64,000 nucleotides of DNA from Competibacter_A sp002352125 (GCA_035441325.1 DAOROA010000022.1:7631-71630); one strand, 5' to 3'. Shown: positions 1 through 10,659, counted from the stretch's first letter. The notes: generated by a model not told the origin, from the sequence alone. Made by a program: numbers and translations.

Positions 1-1104
1 CAGCAGCGGGGCCGATTCGCCCAGGGCGCGGGCCATGCCGATGATGGAGCCGGTCAACATGCCGGGCATGGCCAGGGGCAGAACGTGATGCCCCACCGTT
101 TGCAGTTTGGATGCGCCCATGCCCAGCGCCGCCTCGCGGATGGAAGGCGGTACCGAAGTCAGGGCGGCGCGGCCAGCGATGATGATGACCGGCAGGGTCA
201 TCAGGCTCAGCACCAGCCCGCCGACCAGCGGCGCGGAACGGGGCAGGCCGAAAAAATTGATGAACACCGCTAGGCCCAACAAGCCGAACACGATGGAAGG
301 CACCGCCGCCAGGTTGTTGATGTTGACCTCGATCAGGTCCGTCCAGCGGTTTTTCGGGGCGAATTCTTCGAGATACACCGCCGTTGCCACGCCGATCGGG
401 AACGACAACAGGAACGTGACCACCAGGGTGAAGAACGATCCCATCAACGCACCGCGAATGCCGGCCTGCTCCGGTTCGCGCGAATCGCCGTTGCCGAACA
501 GAACGGTGTTGAATTGCTTTTGGATCTTGCCGGCGGCGAGCAGTTTGTCGATCCATTCGATCTGGTTATCCTTGACCAGCCGTTCCGTTTCGTCGAGCGT
601 GCGGTCGATGTTGCCCTTGACGAAGGTATCCACCGTCGCGCTGGTCAGTAGCCAGACTTCTTGGCTGGCGCCGATCAGGGCAGGGTTTTGCTGTACCTGC
701 CTTTGCAGCTCGTAGGCGGCGTCGGAACTGATCAAGCCGTACAAAGCCCGCAGTTCCAGCCGTCCCTGCACGGCCGGAAACAGTTGGCGCATCCCGGCGC
801 GGACCAGGGCGGCGTAATCGGCGGTTTCGATGGCTTTTGGATCGCGGTTGCCTTGGGGGTCGATTACGGCGGGATCGAACGTGATCGGCACCTGCACGTA
901 AGCTTGCCAAAACGCAGGATAGCCCTTGCCGATGATGTTGGTGAACATCAGGGCCACGAAAATCAGTCCGAGGCCGATGGCGATCAGGCCGTACCAGCGA
1001 AACCGGCGTTCGGCCGCGTGGCGGCGTTTCAGGCTGGCGTTGACGATGGTTTTGATGTCGCGGCCGGGAGCCACCGGCGCGGCGGAGGGCTTTAGCTTAT
1101 TCAT
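1..1104 (-). CDS. pstA: Phosphate ABC transporter permease PstA (3' end outside window)
   Basis: Inner-membrane permease of the high-affinity phosphate importer PstSCAB. The 368 residues visible begin MNKLKPSAAP. A basic cytoplasmic stretch and one membrane segment (about residues 38-60) come first, followed by a long extracytoplasmic region of about 150 residues. The permease core starts near residue 225 (GALMGSFFTLVVTFLLSF) and includes an EAALGMGASKLQTV stretch matching the EAA loop that contacts PstB. The extracytoplasmic insert makes it longer than the roughly 296-residue E. coli PstA. The start overlaps the end of pstC by 8 bases, so translation is probably coupled. The C-terminus, and presumably pstB and phoU, lie beyond base 1. 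Confidence 0.92.
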   Translation of the reverse strand, partial: MNKLKPSAAPVAPGRDIKTIVNASLKRRHAAERRFRWYGLIAIGLGLIFVALMFTNIIGKGYPAFWQAYVQVPITFDPAVIDPQGNRDPKAIETADYAALVRAGMRQLFPAVQGRLELRALYGLISSDAAYELQRQVQQNPALIGASQEVWLLTSATVDTFVKGNIDRTLDETERLVKDNQIEWIDKLLAAGKIQKQFNTVLFGNGDSREPEQAGIRGALMGSFFTLVVTFLLSFPIGVATAVYLEEFAPKNRWTDLIEVNINNLAAVPSIVFGLLGLAVFINFFGLPRSAPLVGGLVLSLMTLPVIIIAGRAALTSVPPSIREAALGMGASKLQTVGHHVLPLAMPGMLTGSIIGMARALGESAPLL

Positions 1105-2476
1105 ATTGTTCCCGATACTTGCGCACCACGCGCAGCGCGACGATGTTGAGGATCAGCGTGATCGTGAACAGCACCAACCCCAGCGCGAAAGCCGCCAGAG
1201 TCTTGGCGCTATCGAACTCTTGATCGCCGGTCAGCAGGGTGACGATTTGCACCGTGACCGTGGTCACCGCCGCCAGCGGATTGGCGGTCAAGTTGGCCGA
1301 TAGCCCAGCGGCCATCACCACGATCATGGTTTCGCCGATGGCGCGGGAAATGGCCAGCAAAACGCTGCCGACGATGCCGGGCAGAGCGGCGGGTAGCAAA
1401 ACCCGCTTGATGGTTTCCGACTTGGTCGCGCCCAGCGCGTAGGAGCCATCGCGCATCGACTGCGGCACGGCGTTGATCACGTCGTCCGACAGCGAAGAGA
1501 CGAACGGGATGATCATGATGCCCATGACCAGTCCGGCGGCCAAGGCGCTTTCCGACGCCACATGCAGGCCCAGGGCCGTGCCGATCTGGCGGATCAGCGG
1601 CGCCACGGTCAACGCGGCGAAGAAGCCGTAGACCACGGTCGGAATGCCGGCGAGAATTTCCAGGGCTGGCTTGGCGATGGCGCGAAATTTCGGGGTGGCG
1701 TACTCGGACAGGAACAGCGCCGCCATCAGGCCGATGGGCACGGCGACCAGCATGGCGATGCCGGAGATCAGCAAGGTGCCGGCGAACAGGGGCACCGAAC
1801 CGAATGCGCCCGAAGAGCCGATCTGATCGGCGCGCAGCGCGGTTTGCGGGCTCCACTGTAAACCGAATAGAAACTCGGTGACCGGCACTTTGTGAAAGAA
1901 CAGGATGGATTCGAACAAAACCGATAGCACGATACCGACGGTGGTGAAGATGGCGACCGTCGAACTGGCGATCAAAAATAAATTGATGACCTGTTCGACC
2001 CGGTTACGGGCGCGCAGCGCCGGTGAAATCGCCCGCCAGGCGTGGGCGATGCCAGCGATGGCGAGCGTGAGCGCCACCATCCAAAGCGCAGCGTTGCCGA
2101 TGACGTGCAGATTCCGGTAGTGGTCGGCGGCCGCTAGCATGGCCGGATTGGGCGTGCTGGAGACGATGTTGCCGCCGACCAGATTCTTGAGGTCGTTGAT
2201 CACGAGGTTCAAGCGATCCGGTGGCAGCTCGCGCAATTCGGGCGGCATGCTGGCCACGACCAGATCGATGATGATGTTCGGTTGCAGAACGGCCCAGAGC
2301 ACGAACACGGCCAGCGCTGGCAGGCCGCACCACAAGGCCGCGTAAGAGCCGTAGAAACTAGGTAGGGAATGCAGGTTACGGACGTGGCCGCCGGCGACCG
2401 CGAGGGCGCGCTGCCGGCCCAGATAGTAACTGCCGATGCTCAATAGGATCAGCGCGAGCAAAAGATAAGGCCGCAT
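1097..2476 (-). CDS. pstC: Phosphate ABC transporter permease PstC
   Basis: Second permease subunit of the phosphate importer, 459 residues against about 319 in E. coli. The extra length is N-terminal: two hydrophobic segments (about 1-20 and 42-65), an extracytoplasmic stretch, and another segment near 130-148. The conserved permease core begins around residue 195 (FLFGLQWSPQTALRADQ) and runs to the C-terminus. The EAA-like loop reads SMRDGSYALGATKSETI, and GIPTVVYGFFA is typical of PstC. Together with the long PstA it belongs to the extended PstC/PstA subfamily. It lies downstream of pstS across a 78-base gap holding a terminator-like hairpin and overlaps pstA by 8 bases. Confidence 0.95.
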   Translation of the reverse strand: MRPYLLLALILLSIGSYYLGRQRALAVAGGHVRNLHSLPSFYGSYAALWCGLPALAVFVLWAVLQPNIIIDLVVASMPPELRELPPDRLNLVINDLKNLVGGNIVSSTPNPAMLAAADHYRNLHVIGNAALWMVALTLAIAGIAHAWRAISPALRARNRVEQVINLFLIASSTVAIFTTVGIVLSVLFESILFFHKVPVTEFLFGLQWSPQTALRADQIGSSGAFGSVPLFAGTLLISGIAMLVAVPIGLMAALFLSEYATPKFRAIAKPALEILAGIPTVVYGFFAALTVAPLIRQIGTALGLHVASESALAAGLVMGIMIIPFVSSLSDDVINAVPQSMRDGSYALGATKSETIKRVLLPAALPGIVGSVLLAISRAIGETMIVVMAAGLSANLTANPLAAVTTVTVQIVTLLTGDQEFDSAKTLAAFALGLVLFTITLILNIVALRVVRKYREQYE

Positions 2477-2510
2477 GTCGTTACCGTGAACCGTAGAGGA
2501 GACGCTGCAA

Positions 2511-2540
2511 TAAAAAAGCCCCTCCCGCAGGGAGAGGGGT
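2511..2540 (-). terminator. Hairpin terminator/attenuator between pstS and pstC
   Basis: Read on the minus strand, a GC-rich hairpin (CTCCC-TGC-GGGAG extended by further G:C and G:T pairs) is followed directly by CTTTTTTA. That is the form of a Rho-independent terminator. It sits 14 bases after the pstS stop and before pstC. It probably makes a majority of transcripts end after pstS, giving more binding protein than permease, as is common in ABC operons. The stem also resembles dispersed palindromic repeats seen in many proteobacteria. Confidence 0.7.
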
Positions 2541-2554
2541 CTAGGAGCGAGAGC

Positions 2555-3598
2555 TTATGGGGTCATAGCCTTGAGGCTATTGGCGTCGGCCGCGACTTGC
2601 TTGCGCTTGGCGGCTGGCAGCGGGATCAAACCTTTCGCGCTAAGATAGCCTTCGTCACCCATGGCTTTCTCGCTGGTGAACTCGGCGACGTATTCCTTGA
2701 TGCCGGGGATGACGCCGACGTGGGCTTTTTTGACGTAGAAGAACAACGGCCGGGCGACAGGATATTTGCCGTCGGCGATGCTCTCAAAAGCGGGCGCGAC
2801 GCCGTCGATGGTCTCGCCTTGGATCTTGTCGAGGTTCTCTTCCAAAAAGCTGTAGCCGAAGAGGCCCAGCGCGTTGGGATTGGCGACCAGCTTGTTGACG
2901 ATCAGGTTGTCGTTCTCGCCCGCTTCGATGAACGCGCCATCTTCGCGGATGGTTTGGCAAACTGCCTTGGCTTTCTTCTCGTCGGATTTTTCCAGCTCCT
3001 TGATGGCGTCGAATTCCTTGCAGCCGTGATCCATGACCAGTTCGACGAAGGCGTCGCGGGTGCCGGAGGTCGGAGGCGGACCTAGCACCTCGATCTTGTT
3101 GGCGGGCAGCGTGGCGTCGATGTCTTTCCAGGTCTTAGCATTGTTGGCGACCAGCTTGCCGGTGGCCGGGTCTGGAATCTCTTTGGCCAAGGCCAGCCAG
3201 AGGTTCTTGGTGGTTAGCGGCATCGGCTTGTTCTTTTTGGAAGAAGCGACCACGATGCCATCGAAACCGACGTTGACCTCGACGATTTCCTTGATGCCGT
3301 TCTTGGCGCAGGTTTCGATTTCGGACGATTTGATCTTGCGGGAAGCGTTGCTGATGTCGGGGTGCTGGACGCCGACGCCGCCGCAGAACAGCTTGAAGCC
3401 GCCGCCGGTGCCGGTCGATTCGACTTTCGGCGTCTTGAAGCTGCTGCCCTTGCCGAATTGCTCGGCGACCGCCGTCGAGAAGGGGTAGACGGTGGACGAG
3501 CCCACGATGCTGATGTAGTCACGGGCGGATTGAGCGTAAGCCGTACTTGCCAAAGCGATAGTTGCCGTCGCAGCGAGCGCGAGTTTGTTCTTGATCAC
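2555..3598 (-). CDS. pstS: Phosphate-binding periplasmic protein PstS
   Basis: Periplasmic phosphate receptor that feeds PstCA. It has 347 residues with a clear signal peptide (basic start, hydrophobic core LALAATATIALASTAYA, cleavage near residue 22). The mature part opens with YISIVGSSTVYPFSTAVAEQ, the typical PstS phosphate-loop start, and has STGTGGGF and GPPPTSGTRDAF, where Ser, Thr and Gly groups ligate phosphate. The start codon is GTG at 3598, chosen because GGAGG lies about 8 bases upstream and the signal peptide starts there. It is the first gene of the pst operon. A degenerate Pho-box-like element lies about 115-135 bases upstream, which would fit PhoB control. Confidence 0.95.
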   Translation of the reverse strand: MIKNKLALAATATIALASTAYAQSARDYISIVGSSTVYPFSTAVAEQFGKGSSFKTPKVESTGTGGGFKLFCGGVGVQHPDISNASRKIKSSEIETCAKNGIKEIVEVNVGFDGIVVASSKKNKPMPLTTKNLWLALAKEIPDPATGKLVANNAKTWKDIDATLPANKIEVLGPPPTSGTRDAFVELVMDHGCKEFDAIKELEKSDEKKAKAVCQTIREDGAFIEAGENDNLIVNKLVANPNALGLFGYSFLEENLDKIQGETIDGVAPAFESIADGKYPVARPLFFYVKKAHVGVIPGIKEYVAEFTSEKAMGDEGYLSAKGLIPLPAAKRKQVAADANSLKAMTP

Positions 3599-3712
3599 GA
3601 AAAAGCCTCCGACAAAAAATTGTCATGAATGGGTAAGATGTCGAAATGCACCTCCTCCCTGAGGATCGAACGGAAACCAGAAGCTGACGTTACTATGGCT
3701 TGACGGCCTTTA

Positions 3713-3731
3713 TATTTCATAAATATGTCAG
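3713..3731 (-). promoter_or_regulatory. Possible Pho box upstream of pstS
   Basis: The minus strand reads CTGACATATTTATGAAATA. Compared with the PhoB consensus of two CTGTCAT-like repeats spaced by 11 bases, the first half matches well (CTGaCATA) and the second only partly (TG in register). The position upstream of pstS is what would be expected. It is a weak match found by eye and other sites are possible. Confidence 0.35.
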
Positions 3732-3827
3732 TTTTATTGCGCTGCAAGAAAACGGGTTGCGAATATTACCAAGGACTTTCGTTTTCCGTCGCTTCCGAGC
3801 GAGGTGCATCAGATTTTTGAGGTGGCG

Positions 3828-4673
3828 ATGAGCGATAAAACGATTTTGATCACAGGGTGTTCTTCGGGTATCGGCCAATGTGCTGCGCTCGGGTTAAATG
3901 CGCGCGGCTGGCGGGTATTCGCTGCGGTGCGCCAGCCGGCCGACGCAACGCGATTGCAGGCCGAAGGGTTGGAGAGCGTGACGCTGGATCTGCGCGATTC
4001 CGCTTCCATTCGTGCGGCGGTGGCGACGGTTTTGGAACGAACGGGTGGCAGGCTGGATGCGCTATTCAACAATGGTGCCTACGGTCAACCCGGCGCGGTA
4101 GAGGATTTGAGTCGCGAAGCGCTGCGGGAACAGTTCGAGACCAACGTGTTCGGAACGCAGGAATTGACCAATCGAATCGTTCCGGTCATGCGCCGGCAGG
4201 GCGGCGGACGGATTTTGTTCGCCAGTTCGGTGCTGGGGCTGGTGGCTTTCCCTTATCGTGGTGCCTACGTCGCCAGCAAGTTCGCGCTGGAAGGGTTGGC
4301 CGATACCCTTCGGCTGGAACTGGCTGAAACCGGCATCCACGTTTGCCTGATCGAGCCGGGACCGATCCTGAGCCGGTTTCGCGACAACGCATATGCGGCC
4401 TACCGACGGCACATTCGGGCCGAAACCAGCCTGCACCGGGAGCGGTATGCAGCGATGGAGGCGCGACTGCTCAAGAGAGGGCCCGCCGCACCGTTCACCT
4501 TGCCGCCCGAAGCGGTGTTGAAACGGGTGGTTCACGCCCTGGAAAGCCCTCGGCCGCGCGCCCGCTATTACGTGACCGTGCCGACTTACCTGTTTGCGGT
4601 ATTGCGCCGGTTGTTGCCGACCCGCGCGCTGGACGCAGTGCTGCGGCGGGCTGGCGGCGAAGGGCGGCGGTAG
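3828..4673 (+). CDS. Short-chain dehydrogenase/reductase family oxidoreductase
   Basis: Classical SDR enzyme of 281 residues using NAD(P)H; its substrate cannot be told from sequence. The Rossmann motif TGCSSGIG is at residues 8-15. NNGAYG takes the place of the usual NNAG. The catalytic Ser is in the FASSVLG strand, and the Tyr-Lys pair is in the YVASK stretch after YRGA. The start at 3828 is preferred because GAGGTGG lies just upstream. An in-frame GTG at 3804 would add eight residues. It is divergent from pstS and stands alone. The long C-terminal tail (over 100 residues after YVASK, ending in an Arg-rich stretch) resembles SDRs annotated as retinol-dehydrogenase-like. Confidence 0.85.
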   Translation: MSDKTILITGCSSGIGQCAALGLNARGWRVFAAVRQPADATRLQAEGLESVTLDLRDSASIRAAVATVLERTGGRLDALFNNGAYGQPGAVEDLSREALREQFETNVFGTQELTNRIVPVMRRQGGGRILFASSVLGLVAFPYRGAYVASKFALEGLADTLRLELAETGIHVCLIEPGPILSRFRDNAYAAYRRHIRAETSLHRERYAAMEARLLKRGPAAPFTLPPEAVLKRVVHALESPRPRARYYVTVPTYLFAVLRRLLPTRALDAVLRRAGGEGRR

Positions 4674-4841
4674 TTTGCGGACCAGTGAATTGGTCGCAAG
4701 TCATTGTGCTTAGCATATTTTCTTGACAGTGATCGCCATGCGTCGCGCGAGCGGACCCCGATGGATGTCGCCCGGCCGAAGCGGCGACCCGATAGGGTTT
4801 TCCTCTCTATGACCATAGCGATGACGACCGGCTGGTGACCG

Positions 4842-5657
4842 ATGCCCGAGCTTCCCGAAGTCGAAACCGTCCGGAGCGGTATTGCTCCGTATTTGACCGG
4901 CCAAAAAGTCGTCCGGGTAGTGGTACGGCAACCTCGGCTGCGTTGGCCGGTATCGGCCGAACTGGCGACGGAGTTGATCGGACAGACGATCCGGCAGGTG
5001 GACCGGCGCGCTAAATATCTGTTGCTGCGCACTGATGCCGGTACCGCGATTTTCCATCTTGGCATGACCGGCCGGTTGCGCGTTCTCCCGGCCGATACGC
5101 CCCCATCCAAGCACGATCACGTCGATATCGTAGTGGCCGGCGACCGGTGTCTGCGCTTCAACGACAGCCGTCGTTTCGGGGCCGTATTGTGGACCCGGGA
5201 ACCTCCGGAACAGCACGAACTGCTGCGAACGCTCGGTCCCGAACCGTTCGACGAAACGTTCTCCGGCGCTTATCTGCACCGGCGGGCGCAAGGACGCGTT
5301 CCGCCCATCAAAGCGTTCGTCATGGACAACCGCGTAGTCGTGGGGGTCGGGAACATTTATGCCAACGAATCGCTGTTCGCGGCCGGCATCCATCCGCTAC
5401 GGTTGGCCGGCCAAATCGCGTTGGCCGAACACGAGCGGCTGGCGGCGGCGATCCGGGAGATTTTGGGCGAAGCGATTCGCCAGGGTGGCACGACCTTGCG
5501 AGATTTCGTTGGCGGCGATGGCGAGCCAGGTTACTTCCGGCAATATCTCCGCGTTTACGGCCGCAGCGCATTACCGTGCGTGGTTTGCGGCAAACCGATC
5601 CAGCGTTGCCGCGTCGGTCTGCGGGCAACGTATTTCTGTCTGGGCTGCCAGCGTTAG
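4842..5657 (+). CDS. mutM: Formamidopyrimidine-DNA glycosylase (Fpg/MutM)
   Basis: Base-excision repair enzyme that removes 8-oxoguanine and formamidopyrimidines and nicks the abasic site. It has 271 residues. The N-terminus after Met is PELPEVETV, where Pro2 is the catalytic nucleophile and Glu3 the acid. The FHLGMTGRL and NDSRRFG segments are family hallmarks. GVGNIYANE and KAFVMDN precede the DNA-binding helix-two-turn-helix. The C-terminal zinc finger has four cysteines (CVVC and CLGC). Every catalytic and metal residue expected is present. Its stop codon overlaps that of the convergent gene by four bases. Confidence 0.97.
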   Translation: MPELPEVETVRSGIAPYLTGQKVVRVVVRQPRLRWPVSAELATELIGQTIRQVDRRAKYLLLRTDAGTAIFHLGMTGRLRVLPADTPPSKHDHVDIVVAGDRCLRFNDSRRFGAVLWTREPPEQHELLRTLGPEPFDETFSGAYLHRRAQGRVPPIKAFVMDNRVVVGVGNIYANESLFAAGIHPLRLAGQIALAEHERLAAAIREILGEAIRQGGTTLRDFVGGDGEPGYFRQYLRVYGRSALPCVVCGKPIQRCRVGLRATYFCLGCQR

Positions 5658-7117
5658 CGCGCTTCGGCCGGTTTCGATCCGCTGGCGGCATCGCTATCGC
5701 CGGCTGGCCCCGGTTGGGATCCGGCCGGTGCCGGTGGCTCGACCGCGGGCGAGGTGGGCGACGCTGCGCTGGCGGGCGTCGCGGGCGGAGCAGACGTCGT
5801 GGGCGGAGCAGAGGAAGGGGGAGCAGTCGCGCCGGTCGACGCTGCGGCCGACGCCGGAGAAGGTGCCCCATCGGGATTGGCCGCAGGTTCGATCGTTGTC
5901 GATGGTGCGTTGTGGGTTGGATTGCTCGCGCGGCTGGCCGGCGGCGGTGATGGCTTGGGCGTTCGTTTTTTGACGGGTGGTGCGTAGGTGATTGCGACGG
6001 CGACGACGTTATCGCTGCCGAAACGCTTGGTTGCCGCGTTCGGCGGCAAGCGGCCATCCCGCAATGCCTCCATGCCGGCATCGTCTTTGATGGTGGTCAT
6101 GATCAAGTCGCGGATTTGCGCGAAACGGACGACGCTGGGTTCGTTGTCCGCGTACCCGCCGTTAAATGCCAGAATGTCGTTTCTGCTGGCTTCGTCCAGA
6201 CCGCTTTGCCAGGCGGTATCGTCGTCCGAAGCCAGCCCTATGAGGGCGTCGGTGGCGCGGCGCGTAGCGATTTTCTCGGCATCGGAGCGCAACTTGTCCT
6301 GAGCCGCAGCGTCCGGGTGTACGCCGATCAGGTTGATGGCGTAGCCAACTAGCGCCAGCTCGCCCGTCGCGTTGGCCACGATCAGCCGGTTGCCGGCCGG
6401 CGGAATCAGCCCGGCCTCGATTTCGGCTTGCACTTGCCGCAGGCCTTCTTGCAACGAAACCGCTTCGACGGCGTTGGGCGCGGGGCGCGTTAGCCGGGTA
6501 GCGGTTTTTGGCGTAGTCACCAAATTGACGTAAATCGTGCGCTGGCCCGGGTCGTCTTCGACCGAGTACGCCACGAAACCGCGCGTTAGAATTTTGACCG
6601 CTTGCTCTCGCTTGTCGGCATCGGTGAAAGCAAGATTGATCAGTGCCAACCGGATGGAATCGCTCTTTTCCAAGTTGGCGGTAACTCGCTGCCGCACTTC
6701 CGGCGATGGGCTCAAACACCCGGCGAGCTTTGCGCTGGCATCGTTGAATGCTGCAAAACGTGCCTCCTGACGGGATCGGCGCAGCGCGACCGGATTGTCG
6801 GATGCGGGGTATTGAGCCGCTCCAGTCGCGACCAAACCAAAATCGGCACCGAAGCGAATCGTCCGGCAACCGGCTGCGCGCTGTCCGATTGCGGTGGAGA
6901 TGGCGGCTTGGGCGGTGCGGGCTTGCAGCGCCGGTCCGTCCGTCAAATCGTCTTTGACCGTGCGGGCCCGCCCTGGGCCGCGCGGCGTAGAGCGCGCTGC
7001 CGCCGAACTGGCCTGGAGCGGCACGGCAAATTCGTCGGAAGCGGGTTTTGCCGCCGGTGCTTGCGAAGCCCAGAGCAGGGCGCTCGACAGAATCCAGGCA
7101 CAGGTTCGATAACGCAT
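5654..7117 (-). CDS. Secreted protein of unknown function with Pro/Ala/Ser-rich tail
   Basis: A 487-residue protein I do not recognise. It begins with a signal peptide (hydrophobic core through WASQAPAA, cleavage near residue 22). Residues 85-380 look globular, with two ARRSRQEA- and ATRRATDAL-like helices that suggest two related halves. I suspect an LPP20-like fold but cannot show it. Residues about 390-487 are low-complexity Pro, Ala, Ser and Thr, like a periplasmic or surface linker. AGGTGG lies 6 bases before the ATG. It follows the cyclic-nucleotide-binding gene by 31 bases on the same strand, so the two may be co-transcribed. It converges on mutM, and the stop codons overlap (TTAG). 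Confidence 0.75.
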   Translation of the reverse strand: MRYRTCAWILSSALLWASQAPAAKPASDEFAVPLQASSAAARSTPRGPGRARTVKDDLTDGPALQARTAQAAISTAIGQRAAGCRTIRFGADFGLVATGAAQYPASDNPVALRRSRQEARFAAFNDASAKLAGCLSPSPEVRQRVTANLEKSDSIRLALINLAFTDADKREQAVKILTRGFVAYSVEDDPGQRTIYVNLVTTPKTATRLTRPAPNAVEAVSLQEGLRQVQAEIEAGLIPPAGNRLIVANATGELALVGYAINLIGVHPDAAAQDKLRSDAEKIATRRATDALIGLASDDDTAWQSGLDEASRNDILAFNGGYADNEPSVVRFAQIRDLIMTTIKDDAGMEALRDGRLPPNAATKRFGSDNVVAVAITYAPPVKKRTPKPSPPPASRASNPTHNAPSTTIEPAANPDGAPSPASAAASTGATAPPSSAPPTTSAPPATPASAASPTSPAVEPPAPAGSQPGPAGDSDAASGSKPAEAR

Positions 7118-7148
7118 GATTCCACCTAAAAGTAAATCCGATACTGGT

Positions 7149-7829
7149 TCAGGCCGGAGTCGACTCTTCGACGGGCTGCTTTAGCCGCGACAGCTTTTCC
7201 TTGGTGCGTCGTAGCTGTTCGATTGCCGAAGCCAGTTCGTCGTCGAGGGTTTCTTGGTTGGATTTCCGGCGCAATTCGGTCAGCTTGCGGCGGGTCGTAT
7301 CCAGCTCTCTGGTGACGACCACCAGTTCGTCGGTAGTTCTTTTCAGTCGTTCGGCGACGATTTGGGCGATCAACCGGTAAAGCAGCGCATAACAGGTATC
7401 CCGTTCGGTTGCCGGCAGCCTTTTCAGCACTCCCGGATCGAGTTCCAGACACCAAGTGGTTTCTACGGCGATCACCGAGGCGGTGCGGATTTCGTTGCCC
7501 AGAGCCGAGAGTTCGCCGAACACTTCCCCAACCTGATATAGCACGGCGATCTGATTGTTATCTTTGACCACCCGCACCTTGCCGTCGAGCATGGCATAAA
7601 GATGATCTCCGAACGAGCCTTCGGGGATGATCGTTTCGTCCGGTTCGTAGATCAGCAGACGGCTGGCGTTCAGAATGTTCTTGAGATAGCGATCCTCGAA
7701 TTCGCTCAGAAGCGGAATTTGCCTGAACCGATCAGCCATTTCGTACAGGGCAGGGCCACTTTGGTGAATTTGCATATCGGTGTCCAGCGAGGTGATCGAT
7801 ATCGATGACCACGATATATCTTGAATCAA
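7149..7829 (-). CDS. Cyclic nucleotide-binding domain protein with C-terminal coiled coil
   Basis: A soluble 226-residue protein. Residues about 35-150 form a cNMP-binding domain of the CRP/PKA regulatory type, with a GEVFGELSALG stretch followed by an Arg-Thr-Ala-Ser that matches the phosphate-binding cassette. No helix-turn-helix follows. Instead residues 150-226 are charged, heptad-like helix (LDTTRRKLTELRRK, IEQLRRTKEKLSRL), so it is unlikely to bind DNA as CRP does. It may instead relay second-messenger binding to a partner protein. The start is uncertain: 7829 is TTG, and an internal ATG at 7775 (MQIHQSG) is also possible; neither has a clear ribosome site. It lies upstream of the secreted protein gene at 5654. 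Confidence 0.8.
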   Translation of the reverse strand: MIQDISWSSISITSLDTDMQIHQSGPALYEMADRFRQIPLLSEFEDRYLKNILNASRLLIYEPDETIIPEGSFGDHLYAMLDGKVRVVKDNNQIAVLYQVGEVFGELSALGNEIRTASVIAVETTWCLELDPGVLKRLPATERDTCYALLYRLIAQIVAERLKRTTDELVVVTRELDTTRRKLTELRRKSNQETLDDELASAIEQLRRTKEKLSRLKQPVEESTPA

Positions 7830-7918
7830 TGCAATAGTCGATATTATCTCGATTTATCGAAAAGCGTTGAAGACGAATTTTCTAAGGTTTATCGCCGTGT
7901 CATCGGATTCAAAAATAC

Positions 7919-7943
7919 GGTAGCCAAAATATGGTAGCCAAAA
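7919..7943. repeat. Short direct repeat, 14-base period
   Basis: GGTAGCCAAAA occurs at 7919-7929 and again at 7933-7943, separated by TAT. It lies in the 264-base gap between the cyclic-nucleotide gene and eda, where I see no gene. It could be an operator pair or simple slippage. Confidence 0.4.
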
Positions 7944-8093
7944 CCCCATTTCGTCAACTTCCGGGCGAGACCGGAGTTCGAAGCGGTCAAGTGTGGTTTG
8001 TTGAACGATTTCCGGTATCTGGGCGGCCATCGTTTATCGGCGAAGCGTCAAAATCGAACGGTAATTTGTGGATTTTCCATTCTTTTTCCACTG

Positions 8094-8720
8094 TTACCGC
8101 GAATCTAAACCGCTCGCCCATCGCGCTAATTCCGTAATCGCATCCCAATCGCCCGCCGCCAGTGCGGCTTTGGGCGCGAGCCAGGACCCACCGACGCAGG
8201 CGACATTGGGTAGTGCCAGAAACGCCGGCGCGGTTTCCGCCGATATCCCTCCGGTCGGGCAGAAGGTCACGTCCGGGAACGGCCCGGCCAACGCCTGTAA
8301 CATGCCGACACCGCCTGCTTGCTGGGCCGGAAACAGCTTCAGCTCCCGAAAGCCGGCCAGCCGGGCAGCGATCACCTCAGACGGGGTCATCACGCCCGGC
8401 AACAGCGGCAGGCCGCTTTTCCGGGTGGCTTCGATCAGCGCCGGGGTTAGGCCAGGGCTGACCCCGAAGCGGGCGCCGGCATTTCGTGCCTCGATAAAGT
8501 CTTCGGGGCGGGTGAGGGTGCCGGCTCCGACGATGACCTCGGGAACTGCTTCGGCAATCGCCCGAATCGCTGCCAGCGCCACGGGTGTGCGCAAAGTGAT
8601 CTCCAGCACCCGCACGCTGCCTGCAATCAGGGCGCTGGCCAGAGGAACCGCCTGAGCCAGATCGTCGATGGCAACGACCGGAATCACCGGCCCCACCCGC
8701 ATGACTTCCAGCACGGTCAA
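8094..8720 (-). CDS. eda: 2-keto-3-deoxy-6-phosphogluconate (KDPG) aldolase
   Basis: Splits KDPG into pyruvate and glyceraldehyde-3-phosphate, the second step special to the Entner-Doudoroff pathway. It is about 208 residues, a class I TIM-barrel aldolase. GPVIPVVAIDD opens the barrel, LEITLRTP and IVGAGTLTRPEDF carry the active-site Glu and neighbours, and LKLFPAQQAGG holds the Schiff-base Lys. FCPTGGIS and CVGGSWLAP bind phosphate. The frame stays open upstream into edd, so the start is a judgement: TTG 8720 gives the usual N-terminal helix, while GTG 8714 or ATG 8702 would be shorter. It starts just 5 bases beyond the edd stop codon. Confidence 0.93.
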   Translation of the reverse strand: MTVLEVMRVGPVIPVVAIDDLAQAVPLASALIAGSVRVLEITLRTPVALAAIRAIAEAVPEVIVGAGTLTRPEDFIEARNAGARFGVSPGLTPALIEATRKSGLPLLPGVMTPSEVIAARLAGFRELKLFPAQQAGGVGMLQALAGPFPDVTFCPTGGISAETAPAFLALPNVACVGGSWLAPKAALAAGDWDAITELARWASGLDSR

Positions 8721-8725
8721 CCCGC

Positions 8726-10624
<1,899 letters not shown>

Positions 10625-10659
10625 GGCGAAATCACGTTAGAGTTTGTTTGGAAAGAAGT

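Noticed and set aside
3621..3642. TGTCAT...TGTC pair near the pstS start as a Pho box
   Set aside because: The two halves are 18 bases apart, not 11, and lie between the upstream candidate and the start codon, so the 3713-3731 site is a better match.
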